A DNA stretch of 64,000 nt from G963720475 sp963720475 (GTDB lineage: Bacteria > Actinomycetota > Thermoleophilia > Solirubrobacterales > Thermoleophilaceae), in contig OY970394.1 of the NCBI GenBank assembly GCA_963720475.1, positions 2,480,001 to 2,544,000 of the forward strand. Direction: 5' to 3'. Position 1 is the first letter of the stretch; every line of letters starts with the position of its first letter. The notes below the pieces were generated by a model that worked only from the letters and a program-made list of their open reading frames with translations, made no database searches and was not told the origin of the DNA. Shown here in pieces: positions 1 through 10,708 of the stretch. The position numbers were made by a program, and so were the translations under genes.

Positions 1-384
1 GCGCCGGCGTTGACCGTCACGACCGCGTCGCCGTCGTCGTAGTCGCCCGCGAACAGCCGCGCCTCCTCGAGCGCCTCGACGCGCGACTCGATCGCAGCCC
101 GCTGATCATCGAGCTCGGCGGCGATCGAATCGTCGTCGGCAGCGAGCTCGGTCAGCGCGTCGAGGTCTTCGAGGTCGGCCTCGAGCGCGCGGAACTCGTC
201 GAGCCGGCGCTTCAGGCGCGCGTGCTCTGCCGATACGCCGGCCGCTCGCTCCTGGTCGTCCCAGAAGCCGGGAGCGCCCATCTCCTGCTCGAGCGACTCG
301 ACGCGCTCGGCGAGGCCAGCTGGGTCAAAGGTAGTCCGCGAGCAGCGTCAGCCGGTCGCGGAGGGGCGCGGCTGCGTCAGCCAC
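1..384 (-). CDS. prfB: Peptide chain release factor 2, 5' part (cut by window edge)
   Basis: RF2 terminates translation at UGA and UAA in the cytoplasm. The zero frame starts at GTG 384, directly after the secA stop, and encodes 19 codons ending LLADYL before an in-frame TGA at 327-325. Shifting +1 gives DPAGLAERVESLEQEMG and then the GFWDDQE segment typical of the RF2 N-terminal helical domain. The reading continues open to position 1, so the codon-recognition and GGQ domains lie outside the window. An upstream start in the same frame is impossible because TAG (387-385) precedes the GTG. prfB directly after secA suggests co-transcription. Confidence 0.93.
324..330 (-). promoter_or_regulatory. 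Programmed +1 frameshift site of prfB (CTT TGA C)
   Basis: On the coding strand the heptamer is CTTTGAC: Leu codon CTT (330-328), stop TGA (327-325) and a following C. This is the canonical RF2 autoregulatory site. When RF2 is scarce the ribosome slips from CUU to UUU and reads GAC in the +1 frame. Both frames are clean on their own sides of the site. I see no strong AGGGGG-like element just upstream; the preceding bases are CTCGCGGACTAC. Confidence 0.95.
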
Positions 385-3219
<2,835 letters not shown>

Positions 3220-3282
3220 GGCTCCAACGGTACCAACGGCCGCGCGGGCGGCTACCCGCGATCGTCCGTCTCTAAGCCGCTG

Positions 3283-3636
3283 CTAAGCGGGCGCGGGCGG
3301 GACGTCGGCCGGGATGTCGGCCGGCCGGTCGGCGTGGCGGCGGCCGCGGCGCTTGTCGCGGGTGCGCTTCACCTGACGCGCGATCTCCTCCGAGACGACG
3401 TTGATCGAGTGGACCATCGTCGGCGAGGCCGCCCGCGCGCGCAGGGTCTTCCCCTTCAGCGCCAGCGTGGCCTCGGCTACCGCCGAGTCCCTGATGGAGG
3501 GATTCCGCTCCTCCATCAGCTCGATCTCGAGCTCGGCCTGCGGCACCTGCCGCGCGACCTTTGCGAAGCGCTTCTCGACGCGCTCGCGAAGCTCGTCCGT
3601 AACGGGAACGTTGCGCCCTTTGACTGCAATGCGCAT
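3283..3636 (-). CDS. hpf: Short ribosome hibernation-promoting factor (HPF/RaiA family)
   Basis: The product is 117 residues and matches the S30AE/HPF fold: MRIAVKGRNVPVTDELRERV, then a central strand region with ELEIELMEER and MVHSINVVSEEIARQVKR. Members bind the 30S decoding region and inactivate or dimerise 70S ribosomes in slow growth. The C-terminus is a Pro/Ala-rich tail rather than the dimerisation domain of long HPF, so this is the short form. A good Shine-Dalgarno (GAGGAGG, 4 nt before ATG) supports the start. A TACCAT -10-like hexamer lies about 35 nt upstream of the start. Same-strand secA follows. Confidence 0.88.
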   Translation of the reverse strand: MRIAVKGRNVPVTDELRERVEKRFAKVARQVPQAELEIELMEERNPSIRDSAVAEATLALKGKTLRARAASPTMVHSINVVSEEIARQVKRTRDKRRGRRHADRPADIPADVPPAPA

Positions 3637-3739
3637 ACGGCCTCCTCGCCGGTCGATGTCCGTCCGTCAATGGTAGACGGGCGACGCGCTCGCGCCAAGT
3701 GGTACTCGGGCGGGGCGGCAGCGGGGGCTGTGCGCATTC

Positions 3740-3755
3740 GGGTCGCATACGACCC
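3740..3755. terminator. Small hairpin between comF and hpf
   Basis: GGGTCG (3740-3745) and CGACCC (3750-3755) form a perfect 6-bp stem with the 4-nt loop CATA, 17 nt past the comF stop. There is no U-tract, so it may be a weak terminator or a protein site. The rest of 3637-3771 holds only the presumed hpf promoter. Confidence 0.35.
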
Positions 3756-3771
3756 CTAACTCGCACAACCC

Positions 3772-4410
3772 CTACCGACCGGGGGTGCGCGCGTAGGCGA
3801 TGCAGGCACGGACGGGCGTATCGTGCGCGGCCAACGCGCGGGCGCAGGCGGCGAAGGTGGCTCCGGTGGTGACCACGTCGTCCACGAGCACCACCTCCTT
3901 CATTGCCCCGATGCCTCCGGCCACGCCGATCCCGAGCGCCCCTGCCGACAGCCTTTCGGAACGACCTCGTCCGACCTGGCGCGCCCGCCGCGGGCCGCGG
4001 CGCTCGAGGCAGTCGGCGAGCGGCAAGTCCTTCCGGCGCGCGAGCGCGGCTGCGATCCGCTCCGCCTGGTTGTACCCGCGCCGCCGCTCGCGAGCCGGGT
4101 GAAGCGGCACCGGGACGAGCACTGCGCCGGCGAGCAGCTCCGGGCGACAGTTGGCCGCTATCTGCGCGGCCATCGCATCGGCCACCCGTTCCGCCCCGCG
4201 GTACTTGAGCGCCTGGACGAGCGCGCGCGCCGGCCCCTCGTAGGCGATCGGCGCCCAGGCGGTCACCCCATCGACTGTGAACGGCCGCGGCCCGAGCCAG
4301 CGAAGGGCGCGGCGACAGCGCGGACAAAGCGGATCGTGCTCGCGTGCGAGCGCGCCGCACGCCCAGCACAGCGGCGGCGCGAGCGCCGAAAGCACACGCG
4401 CGAGGGGCAC
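3772..4410 (-). CDS. comF: ComF family phosphoribosyltransferase-like protein
   Basis: ComF proteins help bring transforming DNA into the cell, although many homologues sit in species not known to be competent. The 212-residue product has an N-terminal zinc ribbon (C15-x2-C18, C29-x2-C32) and a C-terminal PRTase domain with the PRPP-type motif VVLVDDVVTTGAT (about 178-190). It also has the family segment VPVPLHPARERRRGYNQAE. The start is GTG 4410. A longer open frame upstream has no better start and would run into the divergent gene's promoter. Biochemical role in this organism is unknown. Confidence 0.9.
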   Translation of the reverse strand: MPLARVLSALAPPLCWACGALAREHDPLCPRCRRALRWLGPRPFTVDGVTAWAPIAYEGPARALVQALKYRGAERVADAMAAQIAANCRPELLAGAVLVPVPLHPARERRRGYNQAERIAAALARRKDLPLADCLERRGPRRARQVGRGRSERLSAGALGIGVAGGIGAMKEVVLVDDVVTTGATFAACARALAAHDTPVRACIAYARTPGR

Positions 4411-4456
4411 CCCGCGAGGATCGCCGCCTTTTAGTCACCGCTCAGCACCCCGCTGC

Positions 4457-4462
4457 GACAAT
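4457..4462 (+). promoter_or_regulatory. -10 element (GACAAT) for the ctaG-like gene
   Basis: GACAAT ends 7 nt before GTG 4470. There is no Shine-Dalgarno, so transcription would begin at or next to the start codon (leaderless), as for many genes in this window. Confidence 0.5.
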
Positions 4463-4469
4463 CCCGCGC

Positions 4470-5309
4470 GTGTCGCACCCGGACGCGCCATGGAACCTCG
4501 ACCCGTTCGTGCTGCTGCCGATCGCCGTCTACGCGGGCGTGTACCTGTGGCGCTTCGCCGGCGCCAGGCGCGAGGCCGGCGGTCGCGGCGCCGGCCCGCT
4601 GCAGCTGCTCGCGTTCGCCGGCGCGTTGCTGGCGCTGCTGGCGGCGGTCGTCTCCCCGATCGACGCGCTCGGCGAGCGCTACCTCTTCTCGATGCACATG
4701 GTCCAGCACATCCTGCTTGGCGACATCGCGCCGCTGCTGCTGCTGCTCGCTCTCTCGCGCGTGATCATGCGCCCCGCTACACGCCGGCTGCAGTGGCTCG
4801 AACGCGCCCTCGGGCCGTTCTCGCACCCGGCCACAGGGCTCGTGATCTGGCTCGTGCTGATCTACCTCTGGCACATCCCCGCGCTCTACGACGCCGCGCT
4901 TCAGTACCCGTTCCTCCACGCGCTCGAGCACATGTCGTTCTTCGTCGCCGGGCTCGCGCTCTGGTGGCCGCTCGTGCAACCGGTGCCGATGCGACGCAAC
5001 CTCGAGGGCATGGGCGCCTTCGGCTACATCGCCGGCGCGAAGCTCGGGTTGGCGGCGCTCGGGCTGTTCCTGGTGTGGTCGGGAACGGTGATCTACACCC
5101 ACTACGAGAGCGTGCCGAGGATCTGGGGCCTGTCGGCGCTCGAGGACCAAAACGTCGGCGGGGCGATCATGATGGTCGAGCAGTCGGCGGTGCTCGTGAT
5201 CGCGTTCGTGGTGTTGTTCGTGCGGATGCTCGCCAAGTCCGAGGAAGACCAGCGCCGCCGCGAGCGGCTCGAGGACCGCGCCGAGCTCGAGGACGCCGCG
5301 ACCCTGTGA
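4470..5309 (+). CDS. CtaG-family cytochrome c oxidase assembly membrane protein
   Basis: A 279-residue polytopic protein with about seven hydrophobic segments and conserved histidines inside membrane helices (MHMVQHILLGD, YLWHIPALYD, ALEHMSFF). This matches the caa3-type CtaG family, implicated in copper delivery and assembly of cytochrome c oxidase in Bacillus. The C-terminus is a charged cytoplasmic tail. Start GTG 4470 is chosen because upstream codons overlap the divergent comF region and a -10-like GACAAT sits at the right distance. Its stop overlaps the next start (GTGA), implying translational coupling. No oxidase subunits lie in the window. Confidence 0.85.
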   Translation: MSHPDAPWNLDPFVLLPIAVYAGVYLWRFAGARREAGGRGAGPLQLLAFAGALLALLAAVVSPIDALGERYLFSMHMVQHILLGDIAPLLLLLALSRVIMRPATRRLQWLERALGPFSHPATGLVIWLVLIYLWHIPALYDAALQYPFLHALEHMSFFVAGLALWWPLVQPVPMRRNLEGMGAFGYIAGAKLGLAALGLFLVWSGTVIYTHYESVPRIWGLSALEDQNVGGAIMMVEQSAVLVIAFVVLFVRMLAKSEEDQRRRERLEDRAELEDAATL

Positions 5310-6274
5310 GCGCGCTTCTCGAGCGCATCGGCGTCGAGCTGCCGGTCGTGCAGGCCGGTATGGGAGGAGGCGTCGCGACCCACCAGCTGGCCGCGGCCGT
5401 GTCCGACGCGGGCGCGCTCGGCACGATCGGCATGACCGGCCCGGATCAGCTCGCGCAGGAGATCGCGGCAGCGCGCAGCCTCACCGGGCGGCCGATCGCG
5501 GTCAACGTCCTGCTTCCGTTCGCCCGCTCGGGCCACTGGGAGGCCGCTCGGGACGCGGACATCGTCACCACCTTCTGGGGCAGGCCGAAGCGACGGACGC
5601 CCGGTTGCTGGATCCACCAGTGCGGGAGCGAGGACGAGGCACTCGCGGCGCACGCAGCGGGGGCCGACGGCGTGATCGCCCAGGGGGTGGAAGCTGGAGG
5701 GCACGTCCGCGGGACGCTCCCGGCGCTGGAGCTGCTCGCGGGGGTGCGGCGCACCCTGCCCGACGGGTACCCCGTCCTGCTCGCCGGCGGGGTCGCCGAG
5801 GTGGGCGATGTGGAAACCGCGCTCGACGCCGGAGCTGACGCCGCGGTGCTCGGAACCCGCTTCGTGATGAGCGACGAGTCAGGCGCGCACGATGGCTACA
5901 AGAACGTCGTTGCCGGCTCGCGCGAGACGGTCTTGACTGAGCTCTTCGGCGCGGGTTGGCCGGCCGCGCCCCACCGCGTCGTGCCGAATGCCGCGACACG
6001 CCGCTGGCTTCGGAGGAGCTCGCGGGGGCCGGCGGCGGTCCGCTTGACGAACGTCGTGCTCGGACCTCTCATGCGGCGAGCGCCGTTCGCCCTGCATGCC
6101 CGCCTCACCGCCGCGCAGCGCACCGCGCTGCCGCTGTTCTCCCCCACTCCGCCCACGCAGCTCAGCCCCGCAGGCCTGCTCGATACCGGGCCGTTGTACG
6201 CGGGCGAAACGGTCGCGCGTATCGACGACGTGCGCCCTGCGCGGGAGCTCGTGCGAGCGCTGGTCCCGAGGTGA
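5306..6274 (+). CDS. Nitronate monooxygenase / 2-nitropropane dioxygenase-like flavoprotein
   Basis: A 322-residue TIM-barrel FMN protein of the NMO/FabK-like family. It begins with the typical IGVELPVVQAGMGGG segment, carries the central IAQGVEAGGHVRG motif with its FMN-contacting His, and has the phosphate-binding segments LLAGGVAEVGDV and AAVLGTRFVMSDES. Family members oxidise alkyl nitronates such as propionate-3-nitronate, but the true substrate cannot be read from sequence. GTG 5306 overlaps the ctaG stop by 4 nt, and its own stop overlaps the next GTG. The three genes form one coupled unit. Confidence 0.85.
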   Translation: MSALLERIGVELPVVQAGMGGGVATHQLAAAVSDAGALGTIGMTGPDQLAQEIAAARSLTGRPIAVNVLLPFARSGHWEAARDADIVTTFWGRPKRRTPGCWIHQCGSEDEALAAHAAGADGVIAQGVEAGGHVRGTLPALELLAGVRRTLPDGYPVLLAGGVAEVGDVETALDAGADAAVLGTRFVMSDESGAHDGYKNVVAGSRETVLTELFGAGWPAAPHRVVPNAATRRWLRRSSRGPAAVRLTNVVLGPLMRRAPFALHARLTAAQRTALPLFSPTPPTQLSPAGLLDTGPLYAGETVARIDDVRPARELVRALVPR

Positions 6275-7842
6275 GGTCGCGGCTCCGCAACCCCGGTGCC
6301 ATCCTCGTGGCGCTGGCCGCCGTGGCCGCGGTCGTCCTTGCAGTCGTGCTGATCGCCGGGTCGGGCGGTGACGACACCGAGCGCCGCCGCTCGACGGTCC
6401 AGCTCGGCGGCGAGGACGGCAGCGGGCGCGCGTCGTTCGACGTCGAGCAGTTCGACCCGTTCGCCTGGAGCGAGGCGCGCGACGAGGACCTGCTGGAGCG
6501 CGCGGCCGACGCCAACGCGCACGTCCTCTACGTCAAGAGCCCCGGCGGGGTCGGGGCGAGCGCGCGGCGGACGCTCGGGTTCGAGGACCAGATCGAGCGT
6601 GCGGCGAGCGAGCACGGCGTTGACGCCGACACGCTCGCGGCGCTGATCTTCCTCGAGAGCGCCGGCCGCGTGGACATCATCGCCGGCAGGACGCCCGACG
6701 CCGCAGTCGGCCTCGGCCAGATCCTCCCCGGCACCGCGACCAGCCTGCTCGGGATGAAGGTCGACCTCGAGCGCTCGAAGCAGCTCACGCGCTCGATCGC
6801 GCGCAACCTCAAGCGCTCGCAGACCTCGCTCGACCCCGACAAGCGCCGCCGCGCCGCGCGCGAGGCCGTCGATGCACAGGTCGAGCGCCGCAAAGTGGAC
6901 GAGCGCTTCGACCCGGAGAAGTCGATCGACGGCGCCGCCCGCTACCTCGAGCTGGCAAAGGAGCGCTTCGGGCGCGACGACCTCGCCGCGGCGTCGTACC
7001 ACATGGGGATCGGCAACCTCGAGAGCGTGATCAACGCCTACGTCTCTCCGCGCAAGCCGCGCGCCTCGACCGCCGCGACCGTGAAGGCCTACGGGATCAC
7101 CTGGCCGCGGCTCTACTTCGACTCCTCCCCCGCTCGCAATCCCGGTACCGACGCGAAGCTGAAGAGCTTTGGCGACGACTCGCGCCACTACCTCTTCAAG
7201 CTCGAGGCCGCGAAGGAGATCCTCCGCCTCTACCGCGATGACCGCGGCGAGCTCGAGCGGCTCGCGGAGCTGCAGGCGAACAAGGCGAGCGCCGAGGAGG
7301 TGTTGCGCCCGGAGGACGACAACCCGCGCTACGAGGAGCCGGGCGACCTGAAGCAGGCCTACGACGGCGGCGAGCTGATCCGCCTGCCCGACGACCCGGC
7401 CCGCCTCGGGTTCACGATCGACCGCAAGATGGGCGAGCTCGCCGGACGCGTCGGCGAGCAATCGTCGCTCTACCGCGGCCTCAGCCCGGAGGCGCTCGCG
7501 ACGGTGCTGTTCATCTCGAAGGAGCTCCGCAGGCTGAGTGGCAACGATGCGCGCCTGCCGGTCACGAGCACGGTGCGCGACCAGGAGTACCAGGACCTCC
7601 TGCTCGAGAAGAACATCCAGGCGACGAGCGACTACTCGCTCCACACGGCCGGTCAGGCGTTCGACATCACGGGCGCGTTCCGCTCCAAGGGCCGGCGCGC
7701 GGCGCTGATCCACATCCTCGAGCGGCTGCGCGCCGGGCGCGTGCTCGATTTCGTCTACGAGCCGGGCGCGATCCACGTCACCGTCGGTCCGGACGCGCGC
7801 AAGCTCGAGCCGCTGCTCGAGACCGTGCGGACGAACCGCTAG
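6271..7842 (+). CDS. Membrane-anchored lytic transglycosylase fused to a C-terminal peptidase-like domain
   Basis: A 523-residue protein with an N-terminal membrane helix (about residues 9-29), then a soluble-lytic-transglycosylase domain with FLESAG (catalytic-type Glu near 129) and AVGLGQILPGTA. The C-terminal part (about 430-520) carries SLHTAGQAFDITG and a late AIHVTVG, resembling the metal-binding SxHxxGxAxD...H pattern of DD/LD-carboxypeptidases of the M15/VanY type (DUF5715-like). It would cut glycan strands and possibly stem peptides in the wall. The fusion reading is inference from motifs. The start GTG 6271 overlaps the previous stop (GTGA). It converges with the downstream gene with only 1 bp between the stops. 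Confidence 0.8.
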   Translation: MRSRLRNPGAILVALAAVAAVVLAVVLIAGSGGDDTERRRSTVQLGGEDGSGRASFDVEQFDPFAWSEARDEDLLERAADANAHVLYVKSPGGVGASARRTLGFEDQIERAASEHGVDADTLAALIFLESAGRVDIIAGRTPDAAVGLGQILPGTATSLLGMKVDLERSKQLTRSIARNLKRSQTSLDPDKRRRAAREAVDAQVERRKVDERFDPEKSIDGAARYLELAKERFGRDDLAAASYHMGIGNLESVINAYVSPRKPRASTAATVKAYGITWPRLYFDSSPARNPGTDAKLKSFGDDSRHYLFKLEAAKEILRLYRDDRGELERLAELQANKASAEEVLRPEDDNPRYEEPGDLKQAYDGGELIRLPDDPARLGFTIDRKMGELAGRVGEQSSLYRGLSPEALATVLFISKELRRLSGNDARLPVTSTVRDQEYQDLLLEKNIQATSDYSLHTAGQAFDITGAFRSKGRRAALIHILERLRAGRVLDFVYEPGAIHVTVGPDARKLEPLLETVRTNR

Positions 7843-7843
7843 C

Positions 7844-8848
7844 TCAGTCCAACTCGGCGTACGGCCTGAGGCTGTCGACGATCCCGGCGCTGCCGACGAT
7901 CGCGTCGATCAGGATCGTGCCGGCGGCGACCTCGTTGCCCGGGAAGACGATCGAGCCGCGCAGCGACGCGCCGTCGCCGATGCGCGCGCCGTCGCCGATG
8001 ACGGCCGGCCCGATCACGCGCACGCCGCTGCCGATCTCGCAGCCTGCGCCAACCCACACCGGACCTTTGTCCTCGACGGTCTCGAGGCCGCCGACGTCGG
8101 ATCCCTCACCGACGACCAGATCGTCGGCGATCCGGTCACCCGAGACCGCGAGCTTCGCGTCGCCGGAGAGGACGTCGAAGGTGCCCTGCCGTAGCTCGTC
8201 GAGCGAGCCGACGTCGTTCCAGTAGTCGCTGATCTCGTGGACGAAGAAGGGCACGTCGTTGTCGAGCAGCGCGGGGAAGACGTCGTTCGCCCAATCCGCG
8301 AACGGCCGCTCGGGGAAGTAGTCGAATATCTCCGGGCTGAAGCAGTAGATCCCGCAGTTGCCGAGGTCGGACAGCGCTTCGGCGGGGTCGGGCTTCTCCT
8401 GGAAGCCCTGGACACGCCCGTCGCCGTCGTGGATGACGACGCCGTACTCGCGCGTGTCCGGAACCTTCTTGACCGTCAGCGTGGCGATCCCGCCCGCGCT
8501 GCGGTGGCGCTCGACCAGCGCGCTCGCGTCGGTGTCGGTGAGGGCGTCGCCGGAGATGACAACGATCTCGTCGTCGCCGAAGAAGTCGGCGACGTTTCGC
8601 ACCCCGCCCGCGGTGCCGAGCAACTCGTCCTCGTGGCGGTAGGTCAGCCGCTCGCCGAAGTAGCGCTCGATCGTCTCCGGGTAGTAGTGGAGGTTGGCGA
8701 CGATCTCGTCGAACCCCTGCCGCGCGAGCGCGTCGACGATGTGCGCCATCACCGGGCGGTCGAGCACAGGGACCATCGGTTTCGGCAGTTCGAACGTGAG
8801 CGGCTTGAGCCTCGTCCCGAGTCCGGCCGCGAGCACCATCGCTTTCAT
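7844..8848 (-). CDS. Sugar-1-phosphate nucleotidyltransferase (mannose-1-P guanylyltransferase-like)
   Basis: A 334-residue NTP-transferase. It starts with the nucleotide-binding signature MVLAAGLGTRLKPLT followed by PKPMVPVLDRP, has a GDALTDTD metal/product site, and ends in a left-handed beta-helix made of hexapeptide repeats (VWVGAGCEIGSGVRVIGPAV). It makes an NDP-sugar from sugar-1-phosphate for surface polysaccharide. The exact sugar and nucleotide are uncertain; GDP-mannose is the commonest assignment. It is a paralogue of the gene at 14930-15958. It stands alone, divergent from the hydrolase at 8898 and convergent with the transglycosylase. Confidence 0.85.
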   Translation of the reverse strand: MKAMVLAAGLGTRLKPLTFELPKPMVPVLDRPVMAHIVDALARQGFDEIVANLHYYPETIERYFGERLTYRHEDELLGTAGGVRNVADFFGDDEIVVISGDALTDTDASALVERHRSAGGIATLTVKKVPDTREYGVVIHDGDGRVQGFQEKPDPAEALSDLGNCGIYCFSPEIFDYFPERPFADWANDVFPALLDNDVPFFVHEISDYWNDVGSLDELRQGTFDVLSGDAKLAVSGDRIADDLVVGEGSDVGGLETVEDKGPVWVGAGCEIGSGVRVIGPAVIGDGARIGDGASLRGSIVFPGNEVAAGTILIDAIVGSAGIVDSLRPYAELD

Positions 8849-8883
8849 CGCAGGCGGGCAAGCTACTCAATACACGCGGGGCG

Positions 8884-8889
8884 TAGGCT
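8884..8889 (+). promoter_or_regulatory. -10 element (TAGGCT) for the alpha/beta hydrolase
   Basis: TAGGCT lies 8 nt before TTG 8898 and no Shine-Dalgarno is present, so the transcript is probably leaderless with a TTG start. The 49-bp divergent region 8849-8897 also holds a possible minus-strand TAGCTT (8865-8860), 11 nt from ATG 8848. Confidence 0.5.
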
Positions 8890-8897
8890 TCGCCCTC

Positions 8898-9788
8898 TTG
8901 CGAGCGCCGGACGAACAGTTCGCGCAGGTCGGCGACGTCGAGCTCTGCTACGACACCTTCGGTCGCGAAGGCGATCCCGCCGTGCTGCTGATCATGGGGC
9001 TCGGCACGCAGATGCTGGGCTGGCACCCCGAGCTGTGTGAGCAGATCGCCGCGCGCGGGCGCTTCGTGATCCGCTACGACAACCGCGACTGCGGACGCTC
9101 GACGTGGTTCGACGGCGCGCCGGTGCCGAGCTTCACCCAGATGACCATGCGGCGGATCCCGAACGCGCCGTACAACCTCGCCGACATGGCCGACGACGCC
9201 GCCGGGCTGCTGGCCGAGCTCGGGATCGCGTCGGCCGACGTCGCCGGCGCCTCGATGGGCGGGATGATCGCCCAGACGCTCACGGTGCGCCGCCCGGAGC
9301 TCGTGACCTCGCTGACCTCGATCATGTCGAACACCGGCAGCCGCTGGACCGGCCAGCCCCACCCGCGGGTGCTGCCGATCCTGCTCCGCCCGGCGCCGCG
9401 TGAGAAGCAGCGCTACCTCGACTATGCGCTCGCGCTCTTCACGCTGATCGGCTCGCCTGGCTTCGACCACGATGAGGACGAGCTGCGGGCGATGCTCGAG
9501 CTGGCTTATGAACGCGGAATGACACCGGCGGGAACGGGGCGCCAGCTCGGCGCGATCATCGCCTCGGGTAACCGCACCGCCCAGCTGCGCGGGATCAGCT
9601 GCCCGACCACTGTGATCCACGGAAAGGCCGACAAGCTGATCAACGTGTCCGGGGGCCGCGCGACGGCGGCCGCGATACCGGGCTCGAAGCTCGTGTTGAT
9701 CGACGGCATGGGGCACGACCTCCCGCGCGAGGTCTGGCCGCAGCTTCTCGACGCGATCGCCCCCGCGCGCGAGCGCGAGACGGTTTGA
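8898..9788 (+). CDS. Alpha/beta-fold hydrolase
   Basis: A 296-residue protein of the alpha/beta hydrolase superfamily, close in pattern to esterases and epoxide or rebeccamycin-esterase-like enzymes (FGREGDPAVLLIMGLGTQ). The nucleophile elbow GASMGG places Ser near residue 120, the acid is in VIHGKADKL (about 245), and the His is in GMGHDLP. The oxyanion segment is LIMGLGTQMLGW. Substrate is unknown. The start TTG 8898 is chosen because it is the first possible start after TAGGCT and fits the family N-terminus; longer frames run through the divergent gene. Its stop overlaps the following acetyltransferase frame. Confidence 0.85.
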   Translation: MRAPDEQFAQVGDVELCYDTFGREGDPAVLLIMGLGTQMLGWHPELCEQIAARGRFVIRYDNRDCGRSTWFDGAPVPSFTQMTMRRIPNAPYNLADMADDAAGLLAELGIASADVAGASMGGMIAQTLTVRRPELVTSLTSIMSNTGSRWTGQPHPRVLPILLRPAPREKQRYLDYALALFTLIGSPGFDHDEDELRAMLELAYERGMTPAGTGRQLGAIIASGNRTAQLRGISCPTTVIHGKADKLINVSGGRATAAAIPGSKLVLIDGMGHDLPREVWPQLLDAIAPARERETV

Positions 9789-10255
9789 GCCGGCGCGGCG
9801 CGGTCACCGTCCAGGTCGTGACCGACGCCGACCTCGACGAGTTGCTGCCGTTGATGCGCGCCTACTGCGACTTCTACGAGACCTCGCCCTCCGACGACGA
9901 CCTGCTCGCGCTCTCGCGCGCTCTGCTCACCGACGACGAGCTCGAAGGGCTCCAGTTCCTCGCGCGCGACACCGATTCGGCTGCGGCGATCGGCTTCGCG
10001 ACGATCTTCTGGTCGTGGTCCACTACGCGGGCGTGCCGGATCGGCGTGATGAACGACCTCTTCGTCGCTCCTGAGGCACGCGGCAGCGGCGCGGCCGAGG
10101 CGCTGATCGAAGCCTGCCGGGAGCGTTGCCGGGAGCGAGGGGCCGGCACGCTCGAGTGGCAGACCGCGCGCGACAACCGCCGCGCGCAGGCCGTCTACGA
10201 CCGCGTCGGCGGCGAACGCGACGAGACGTTCCTCGACTACTCGCTCGAGGTCTGA
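9785..10255 (+). CDS. GNAT family N-acetyltransferase
   Basis: A 156-residue single GNAT domain. The acetyl-CoA pyrophosphate loop is LFVAPEARGSGAAEALIEAC, followed by LEWQTARDNRRAQAVYDRVGG, the usual motif A/B pair. The substrate (an amine on a small molecule or protein) is unknown. TTG 9785 overlaps the hydrolase TGA by 3 nt; GTG 9818 (VTDADLDELLPLM) is an alternative start close to many family N-termini. Probably co-translated with the hydrolase. Confidence 0.85.
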   Translation: MSRRGAVTVQVVTDADLDELLPLMRAYCDFYETSPSDDDLLALSRALLTDDELEGLQFLARDTDSAAAIGFATIFWSWSTTRACRIGVMNDLFVAPEARGSGAAEALIEACRERCRERGAGTLEWQTARDNRRAQAVYDRVGGERDETFLDYSLEV

Positions 10256-10306
10256 CCCGCGGCTGTGCGAGGACCACGGCCTGCAGTTCGGCCGCCGCCC
10301 AGCGAC

Positions 10307-10701
10307 CTAGGGCTCGATACCCGCCGCCGCGAGCGCCTCGGACCGATCCGTCGTCAGCTCCAGGCGGACGACCCGGCCTTCGCGGAACGTGAAGACCGCA
10401 AACGCGGACGTCTCAACGACCACGTCGCTGTGGCGGCCGCGCCCGCTGATCACGTTCTGAAGCAGAACACGGTCGCCCGAGCTCAGCACCTCCGCGGCCC
10501 CCCGGTGTGCCAATCCGTCCACTGGGCGAGCTGCTCGCGCCAGGCCCTGCCCATTTCCGTGCGTCCCCGCGCAGTCACGTGGTCCACCCCAAAGCGCATC
10601 TCGAATTCGATGTCAGGGTGGAAGAAGTCCGCGTTGGTGAAGTCGCCCCGTTCCCAGTTGTGGGAGATGCGTCGCACGATGGCCTCGTTCGCGTCCGTCA
10701 T
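10307..10701 (-). pseudogene. SnoaL-like (NTF2-fold) protein, frameshifted
   Basis: The N-terminal half is MTDANEAIVRRISHNWERGD...WTDWHTGG in one frame. The C-terminal half, AAEVLSSGDRVLLQNVISGRG through LTTDRSEALAAAGIEP, is in another. Together they make one complete NTF2-like protein of about 130 residues, of the kind common in these actinobacteria. The break falls at a run of six C (10498-10503; G on the coding strand). One additional G would restore a continuous frame reading TGGAAEV. A lost base in a homopolymer, a sequencing error or -1 slippage could each explain it. Function of this family is generally unknown. Confidence 0.75.
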
Positions 10702-10708
10702 CCGTCCG

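Noticed and set aside
8912..8922. Second LexA-like box CGAAC-A-GTTCG
   Set aside because: The half-sites are separated by 1 nt instead of 4 and lie inside the hydrolase coding region.
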